Shown here: piece after piece, positions 57,230 to 64,000 of the stretch
How the letters are laid out: every line of letters begins with the position of its first letter
Position numbering within the stretch: position 1 is the stretch's first letter
Assembly: GCF_954871325.1 (NCBI RefSeq)
Contig: NC_088775.1
Coordinates: 46,353,561-46,417,560 of the forward strand
Direction of reading: 5' to 3'
From: Gordionus sp. m RMFG-2023
Taxonomy: Eukaryota > Nematomorpha > Gordioida > Chordodea > Parachordodidae
Length of the DNA stretch: 64,000 nucleotides
The notes under the pieces: generated by a model
Database searches by the model: none
Told to the model about the DNA's origin: nothing
Seen by the model: only the letters and a program-made list of their open reading frames with translations
Position numbers and translations under genes: made by a program

Positions 57230-58640
57230 ACGCTAAAAAAAATAATAATAAAGGATTAAAAAAGTTAGGCGGGCTCCTTGGGAAAGAGGCTTCCTATAAA
57301 ACTTATGTTATGGCGCTTGAAAGCTTTTGTCTAAGGTAAAGATCCTTCCTGTTAATCGGTAATTTTAAGGATATGTGAACTGAATTCTGTGAAGAAGAAT
57401 AAAGTACGGCCATCAAATGTAGCTAATGTAGAGGGGATTATAGGTATAAAAATATACTCTTCAAATATTTATTAATTTTAGATATCTCTTTGAGATCAAA
57501 GAGCTTTGTGTTAAAATTTGTAGGGGTTAGGGTATCAATGCAGAAAAACTCTTAAATTAGGAATTGACCCCTTTTCCATGGAATTTGGGTTGTTATGCCA
57601 TCTGGGTGTTTTCTATCAGATCTAAAGAGACCAAAAGGTTCTAGGATCGATGGAATCTAAGTATAAGGGCATGTTAATGGCATTGCATTGATTGTGTTTA
57701 GGGATACGTCCTTTGCATGAACGGTAGTGCTGGCTATGCCATTCCTTCGGGTCAACAGCACTACAACCAGAGCAAAGGTGCGGTTGGGTAATTGAGCAGT
57801 TAAGATGGATATCAATGTCATGTGCGAGCTCATTTTTGGTGAGTTGCAAATGAAGATTAAGAGAAGAGATAGCTACGAAGAATTCGTGTCCTGAGCCATT
57901 TAGCAGTGACGAAAAAAGAGGGCGATCGAGGGAAACATGCTTAATAGTGGTTTCGACGCCGAAGACAACAACCGGGATGATCTCTTCCTTTTATTTGAAA
58001 GTGGCAGGTAAAGTCGACTTCATTAAGCTAATACCTTTGTGTAGGACGAATCATCCATAAGTGAGTGCGCGATAACAATAAGTTTTGTTAATAAGCAACT
58101 TAAATCAGAAGGAGATCTGATGCCGATACCGCCAAATATTGTTGGGAGAGAAGCTTGTGCCCAAGCAGTTTTTTAAACTTAAGATTTGGGATCTCTTCGT
58201 TAAATGCCTTTATTCCGGTTTTATATACACTTAAAGTATGATATTTAAAAACAGGGGTAATCCTAAGTGCATAAAGAATGCAAGGAAAATTAAATAAAAA
58301 GTTTTTCAAAAGAAAAAATCATTTATGAGAGGAAAGTAGAAGAAGAATATATCTAACTTAAAAGAGTCTCAAGAGTTGAATGCCAAAAAGTGCAAACGGT
58401 CGAATTGCCTCCGATCGAGGATCCTAAGTGTGTTAGTTGATCTTGATTAATGATATTAAAATTGTGGGTGTTTAGGTAGGAATAGTTTAGTTGGATGAAT
58501 TCTGATTGAGAATTAGTCCTAAAGAAATAACCTATCTCCAGGATTATATTAATTGCTTTATTGGCCTCATTGGATGAAGCACAGATTAAAATATCGTCAT
58601 TGTACCAGAAATAGAGAGAAAGGGTGCAAGAGGTAATATA
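57230..58640 (-). mobile_element. LINE D copy 1, RT active site to 3' end, minus strand
   Basis: Near 58600 the minus strand reads LYFWYNDDILICASSNE, the RT catalytic block with YNDD in place of the usual YADD or YVDD. Then follow LTHLGSSIGG, FGGIGIRSPSDL near 58125, and the frame 57622-57849 with the finger CSGCSAVD and HSQH, then DPRTFWSLRSDRKHPDGI. This is the finger plus PD motif of the restriction-like endonuclease. The 5' half is missing and frames are broken. It is closely related in layout to copy 2. Confidence 0.8.
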
Positions 58641-58654
58641 TATATATGTCGAGT

Positions 58655-58800
58655 TTTAAAAAATTCGGTCTGACCCGGGTTTTATAATTATCGACTAGGC
58701 CCGGGTTTTATAATTTTTGGTCTGGCTTGAGTTGAAAATAAAAATTTCAGGTCCATGCTTTGATTTATTTTTTAAAAAAATTTATACGGCCCATTAGACA
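58655..58800. repeat. GGGCC-type ladder fragment
   Basis: CTGACCCGGG, TAGGCCCGGG and GTCTGGCTTGAG blocks alternate with TTTTATAATT runs, resembling the CAGAG-family MITE interior. No termini are seen. It borders the truncated 5' edge of LINE D copy 1. Confidence 0.55.
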
Positions 58801-59398
58801 AGTATATTTGATAATATTAGTTCCTAAATTCGGCAAGATTGAGCTCGAATGGGATATTTAGAATACTTTTGTATCGTTTTTATTTAAGGGGAGGGGGGTA
58901 TAAACAAACGTCTATTTATCCTGCCTATTCTGAAGTCAAAATATATAAAATTTTCAATTTAAACTTTATATAATTTGTATAATTGGGTAATGCTAAATAA
59001 TACAAACTAACTAGGCTCAATCTTCAGGCTTTAGCCGAAGAAAATCCGTTAACATTAGGCGTTTTAATTTATATTAATTTCTTTCAAATTTGAGCCTCTA
59101 TCTATTTAATAATAACCCCGAAAAGTAGACTAATAGTTTTAGGCTAAAACAATTGGACTAGCTATTTTTTTAGCCGGCTAAAAATATAATTGGTTTGAAG
59201 AAGTTTAAAATTAAAATTGTTGTAAAAATAAATTTTTTTATTTTTATTAATACTTTCTTTAAAGTTTTTAAAAGTAAATGTGCAATCATTTTTGTAAACA
59301 AAATATTTTTATCTGAATGCGTTTTATTCATTCACAATCACAACACTGAAAAATAATAATTAATAAACAACTTCAAAAATATAAAAATAACGAATCTA

Positions 59399-59572
59399 TG
59401 AAAATAATTCCCCGGAAAAAAAAATCCCCTTTTTTTAAGATATTAAAAATACAAAATTAATAAAATAGGAGAAATAATTCCCTATAAATATATCCACGAA
59501 ATAAAAATCCTCAAATAAAATATATTATTTTTTAAGAATTATTATTGGGGATTTTTTTGGGGGAATTATTTT
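59399..59572. mobile_element. Small MITE with AAATAATTCCCC ends
   Basis: The inverted ends AAAATAATTCCCCGG and the complement of AAAATAATTCCCCCAAAAAA bound a 174-bp unit, with a CCCC and GGGG pair just inside. A second internal AAATAATTCCCTATA lies at 59472. It sits in the loop of the hairpin at 58935-61010. Confidence 0.65.
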
Positions 59573-59593
59573 CTGCTTACCATTAATTACTAA

Positions 59594-60410
59594 TGATAAC
59601 CTTTAAAACTCAGCTTTGAGAGGTATCTTTAGCTCCACCTGAAGCTGTTTTACCCACAATCTTAACACACCAATCTATTACCTTTAATTAAAAATTTTTT
59701 TTAAATAATCTCATCAAACCCTCCTTTGGAGTATATTCAACTATTACAGAATGCTGACTATACTAGTGGTTATGAATGGTTGGAAGCATTACCAAGTCGT
59801 AACCTAGGTAACCTCTTATCAGATGAACAACTAAGAGTTGCCATAGGCCATCGAAATGAATGTAACATTGTTCAACCACATACATGCATCAATGTAAAAT
59901 ATTAGTTGACTCCAAAGGGAGACATGGTCTAAGTATATATAGTCAAGGCAGGCATGCAGCAATTAATTTAGCTATTAGCCGTTCTCTTACCAGGGCCCGA
60001 ATACCAAACATCCTGGAGCCTACAAATTTATCATTAGATGATGGCTTAAGACCAGATGGCTTAACTTCCGTGCCTTGGTCTTTAGGGAAATCCTTAATTT
60101 GGGACTTCACATGCGTATCTTCTTTCCCAAAAAATTTAAATTCTAATCCGGTTGATATAGCCGAGAAAAAAAAAACAATGAAATATTCCAAATTCACAAA
60201 TTATATTTTTACCCGATCGTTATCTCTTCTCTTGGACATATGCCAAGCGGAACTTTAAAATTCTTAAAAAATATAGGCGATAAGATAAGAGCCCTTACAT
60301 CAGAACCAAAAGAATACTATTTTTTAAAACAAAACCTACAAATAACTACTTTAAAATATAACTATTCATGTTTTTTGGGAACTTGTAGTCTCACCTCCGT
60401 TTTTATAAAA
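59594..60410 (+). mobile_element. LINE A copy 3, 5'-truncated 3' end
   Basis: It corresponds to the last 0.8 kb of LINE A. The frame 59884-60258 keeps the finger-to-endonuclease region in one piece: [54 protein letters not shown] and then EKKKTMKYSKF. PD, WD and KY match the restriction-like endonuclease signature. It is the best preserved endonuclease of the family in this window. The element ends near CTCACCTCCGTTTTTATA. Confidence 0.88.
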
Positions 60411-61039
60411 TAATGTTTTATTTTATTTTATATTGTTATCTATGTTAGTATTTTGTACTTAATCGTTAATTATTATAAATAAATAGGCATTAAGTAAAAA
60501 AAAAAATTTTTAAGTTATTATTTATATAGAAATATTTTTTAAAGATAATTTCCGTTTTTTAATATTTTTGAAGTTTTTTCAGAGTTGTGATTGTGGATGA
60601 ATAAAACCCATTCAGATAAAAAATATTTTGTTTACAAAACTAATTAAAACAACACATTTACTTTTAAAAACTTTAAAGAAAATATTAATAAAAACATTAT
60701 TTTTTAAAAGATTTATTTTTACAACAATTACTTCTTCAAACCAAATAGAGCCGGCTAAAAAATAGCTACATCAAGTGTTTTAGCCTAAAACTATCAATCT
60801 GGCTTTTCGGCGTTATTCTTAAAAAGATAGAGGCTCAAATTTGAAAGAAATTAATATAGATTAAAACGCCTCAATGTTAACTGATTTTCTTCGGCAAGCG
60901 CTTGAAGATTGAACCTAGTTAGTTTGTATTTAGCCATTATCCAATTATAGCAATTATACAAACTTTGTAAAAAGTGTAAATTGAAGATTTTATATATTTT
61001 TACTTTAAAATCAGGAGAAAAGATGACGGCAGATCTGTA

Positions 61040-63270
61040 CTCGGGGTTCGTGCTCAGAGCTGGTTTAGTTCATTTTTAGACCCAAACCCCGGGTCTGGGT
61101 TTTACACAACCAATTAATTAACAACACTATAGATTTCTAAATTTAATTAAAGGTTGTTAATTGAAATACATATAAGTTTTGTGTACTAATAGAAATGATC
61201 TATAATGAGATGCTCTACTTTTTTTAGTTAGATATATATGTCCTTTTCAAACATTGTGTCTTAAAAAAACTTAGTGTCATCTTTCAATTGTCTGATGAAA
61301 AAGGCTAATATATGAGTAAAAAAGCTATATTTAAAAAAATAGTACATAATGTTCTTACGCATGTCAAGGCTTATTGTCTCGAATGCAAATATGAAATGTC
61401 GCTTAAAGTAGTTAGTAAATATTTTTGCTAAAATATGTAATAAAATAATGATAACTTGCTTTAGAAAATCGAAAGGCAAGAAAAAGAAATGTGTTTGGTT
61501 TACCAATATAGTGAATGTCAAACTAGTTATTTTTGAATAAAATGTTTATATATACGAATACCCGAAATTGACTCGAGAAACAAATGACAATTCTGGTCTA
61601 ATTTCTATGATAATATCGAAAACCAATACTTTCCTATAATGTCTAATCATTTGTATTTATTTATTGTATTTATGAGATGATTATGAAAGACGCAATTAAT
61701 ATATAGTGAAATTTTTATTTTATTGTTAAATTAGAAAATGGAGTTAATTAAAATATGTAATTTAAGTACACAGTATACTCCCCGTAACAAGTATATTATG
61801 AAATCACAGGTATTGAAATTAAACTATTATATGGGGAGTCTCTCTCAGATGGGTATATAAATCCAGACAAAATTTCATAAGTTTAAAATAATTGTGTAAT
61901 ATAATAAAAAAATCCTTTCTCAAATATCGAATATACTATTTCATTATTAAGATTTAAAAAGCCTATCTCGTAGAGTTAGGGTAAAAAATTATTTTTTAAA
62001 ATAATAATTTCTTTGATATAAGAAATTTAAAAAAAAGTAATTGAGCAAACTATAATTTTATACATTATTCTTAAGAAATTTTAAATTAAGTTTATTTAGC
62101 TAAAAATAACTTTGTCATGAACAAAGTTATCAATATTATTTTTAATTAAATCAGAGATCTGTAGAAGTCGAAATTTTAAGCCCCCAAATAGATTGAAAAA
62201 AAATTCCATTTTCAAGCACGGCCGAATTTTTTGCAAAAAAAATATTTTTAGCTCAGAGTCGAGTTCCGAGCATCTTTTGATATAAATATATGTTCATCTA
62301 TAAGTTTATGAAAGCACAATAAAAATCCCATAAGACTTAAGATGAAAAAATAAATATATTGATGCAGATAAATCCATAATTATTTTGATTATGCTTAAGA
62401 TTTCATCTATCCCTGAGAAAAAAATTTAATAGTCGACGATACAATATTTTAACATTCTGTAATTGAAGAATACAAATAATAATAATTTAATTATTAAACA
62501 TTGTCTCAGAGATGCTAAGTGCTCAGCCAATATTTGAGATCAAAATACTTAGATTTTTCAATTTTATTCAGTATTTTAATTAACATTTGTATCACCTGAA
62601 CGCTGCTTCTCTAAGTTCATGGCGCACCTCATATATTTGATTCTAATCGATTAATGCATACTATTCTCATTTTATAAAAGTCACTTCATACCCAAAATCA
62701 TCAAGTTCAATATATATTTTACCTATCACACAATAATGATAACTTTATAAATTCAATTCAACCTATTAATTCTCCCATTTTTTAATCAAATAATAATAAC
62801 AATTCTTTAGCAATTAAAAATTTATTTAAGAGATGTTAATAAAAATAGAGTTCAACCAATTATCAAAATATGCCAAATCTCACTTCAGAACAGATTTGGT
62901 GATCCTAAATTTATCTATAATCAATAATTATTAGCCAGACCATTTAGACAACCATTGTGTAAAGGATATTTATTCAATTAATACTAACATCTTAACAATA
63001 ATATCCAAGGATTGAAAAATAATTTTCCCTATACCACCTGCATCTATAACTTTAAAGTTTATAACAAGCTCACTCTCAATTGAAACAACTAACAATACAT
63101 CATCTTTGAAAAAAAAATAGAACATTTACACTATACATAATTAATTAATCTGATCCCATCTATAACAAAACCCTTATATACCAACACTAGCAAATAACCC
63201 TACTCCAATGTTTTTGTCTTGGACTCAAATTAACAAACTTCTCAGGTATTAAACCATCTTTTCATCATAA
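61040..63270. other. AT-rich stretch with two hAT terminus fragments
   Basis: A GC-richer remnant at 61040-61130 (CCCCGGGTCTGGG, then AACAACACTA-like) and a terminus CAGAGATCTGTAGAAGTCG at 62152, followed by an AGCACGGCCG block, belong to the MITE families above. I see no gene. The part from about 62600 becomes richer in C and may be the 5' UTR of LINE E. Confidence 0.5.
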
Positions 63271-63273
63271 GCA

Positions 63274-64000
63274 TGAAAGGAATCTGCCCATCCTGTCACA
63301 AATTTATTAATATAAAAAAAGATGACCATCTATATACAAACATGGCCCCCAAGTCCTCCCTGCTCAGGTTCTAGTACACTTTGTAAAAAACCAATAGAAC
63401 CCCCAATTAATACAAAATATATACATGTAAATAACGAATCACTAGGAGAATTTATCTTTATAAAAAAAATACCAACAATAAAACACATCTCATCTAGTGT
63501 TAATTACCAGATCACTGACCACCTTACTAAATTATTTGATAATATTAACAAAGATTTGTCAAATTTAAATCATAATCCCTTCACATTCCCTTTCAAATGC
63601 CTCTCAATCCCAAAAGATAACAAATCTATCTCACTACTTAACCTAATAAAAGACAGACTCAAAAATTACCTAGCCTAATAAAAGACAGACTCAAAAATTT
63701 GGAAAATTTAACACAATTAGAATACATTAAAAATCCCAACAATTATAATGAAAGTTTCAGTAATACCTGCAACAAAATATCCAAAAAAATAAATCAAGGC
63801 GACATATGCGGTGCACAAAAATCAATCTCTTCACAAACAAAACTCGCCCCATTTAACAACGAGACCCTTGACAACCTAAAATCCGTTCATCCACATTCCT
63901 CTTACACTAGCTTACCAACGCTCAATATCCCCCTTTCATAATCATAAACCAAGATATTTGCGAAAATATAAGAGAATTTATTAAATTTTCAGCAGCAGGC
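63274..64000 (+). mobile_element. LINE E, 5' part, runs off the window
   Basis: A start codon at 63274 opens MKGICPSCHKFINIKKDDHL, an N-terminal finger. A frame change then leads into 63322-63678, with CSGSSTLCKKPIEPP, a Pro-rich joint common in these LINEs. 63699-63941 has NTCNKISKKINQGDICGAQ, then SSQTKLAPFNNETLDNL, the conserved region just before the reverse transcriptase (GD..GA..LLS...LAP...TL). A 29-bp stretch (CCTAATAAAAGACAGACTC core) is duplicated in tandem at about 63641-63699. RT and endonuclease lie beyond 64000. Confidence 0.75.

Larger units (their letters stand above)
58935..61010. repeat. Long inverted repeat (hairpin element) carrying two insertions
   Basis: The left arm 58935-59398 is repeated inverted at about 60580-61010. 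Matching landmarks are GAAGAAAATCCGTTAACATT (59036) against its counterpart near 60890, TTGAGCCTCTATCT (59091) against 60825, TTTTAGCCGGCTAAAAA (59168) against 60750, and AAGTAAATGTG (59271) against 60655. The loop holds a MITE (59399-59572) and LINE A copy 3 (59594-60410). No coding region belongs to the hairpin itself. Confidence 0.85.

Noticed and set aside
46144-64000. Search for the first CACNB exon
   Set aside because: N-termini of this family vary too much to identify by eye, and no convincing Met-containing exon with a phase-0 donor stood out.
1-64000. tRNA, rRNA, CRISPR, operon or prokaryotic signals
   Set aside because: No cloverleaf with A and B boxes, no rRNA core motif, no spaced direct-repeat array and no bacterial gene layout were seen.

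Overview
The window is nuclear DNA of a very AT-rich animal, probably an invertebrate. By eye about three quarters of the bases are A or T, the standard genetic code fits, introns are GT-AG, and the sequence is dominated by decayed transposons. I cannot name the species. The one host gene I can support is a voltage-gated calcium channel beta subunit (CACNB) on the minus strand. Nine exons (46027-46143, 45431-45553, 45061-45284, 37228-37325, 24288-24451, 11028-11167, 1970-2091, 1759-1910, 1563-1658) join with matching splice phases into 412 codons. They cover the SH3 domain, the HOOK linker and most of the guanylate-kinase-like domain. The first exon(s) and the last exon(s) were not found. Four introns are short (59, 100, 146 and 473 bp). 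The other four are 7.7 to 13.1 kb and hold almost everything else in the left 45 kb.

Layout from left to right. 1-5.1 kb: the 3' part of CACNB, an hAT MITE with an exact 8-bp target duplication, and a 2.4-kb near-palindrome. 5.9-10 kb: an internally deleted hAT element with exact target duplication, then a Ty3/gypsy fossil with a second hAT inside it. 11.2-14.7 kb: a probable old hAT container holding smaller MITEs and a piggyBac fossil. 15.2-19.9 kb: a Ty3/gypsy element with both LTRs and a 5-bp duplication. 20.8-24.2 kb: a near full-length LINE of family A. 24.8-25.7 kb: an hAT element. 26.7-28.4 kb: a terminal-inverted-repeat element starting GGGGAGACC. 29.3-33.1 kb: two hAT transposase fossils and LINE B. 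33.7-35.4 kb: a 5'-truncated RTE-like LINE. 37.2-39.2 kb: a HOOK exon and several hAT MITEs. 39.9-43.3 kb: a second copy of LINE A.

45.0-46.1 kb holds three closely spaced CACNB exons. 46.4-49.0 kb is an hAT frame with exact duplication enclosing LINE C. 50.2-55.9 kb is a cluster of DNA elements: an hAT MITE, a second GGGGAGACC-type element, a Tc1/mariner-like element split by an hAT MITE, a 2-kb element with tandem repeats, and a Harbinger-type MITE. 56.1-58.6 kb holds two related LINE D copies. 58.9-61.0 kb is a hairpin element carrying a MITE and a 5'-truncated LINE A. The window ends inside the 5' part of another LINE (E).

Most LINEs here (A to E) share a C-terminal CCHH/CCHC finger and a PD...D...KY region that fits the restriction-like endonuclease of R2/HERO-type elements. 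At least eight distinct hAT-type terminus families are visible, several with direct 8-bp duplications. I found no tRNA or rRNA gene, no CRISPR array and no operon. I see no candidate for a wholly new biological system. The most useful results are the reassembled CACNB gene and the transposons that can be dated by nesting and target duplications.
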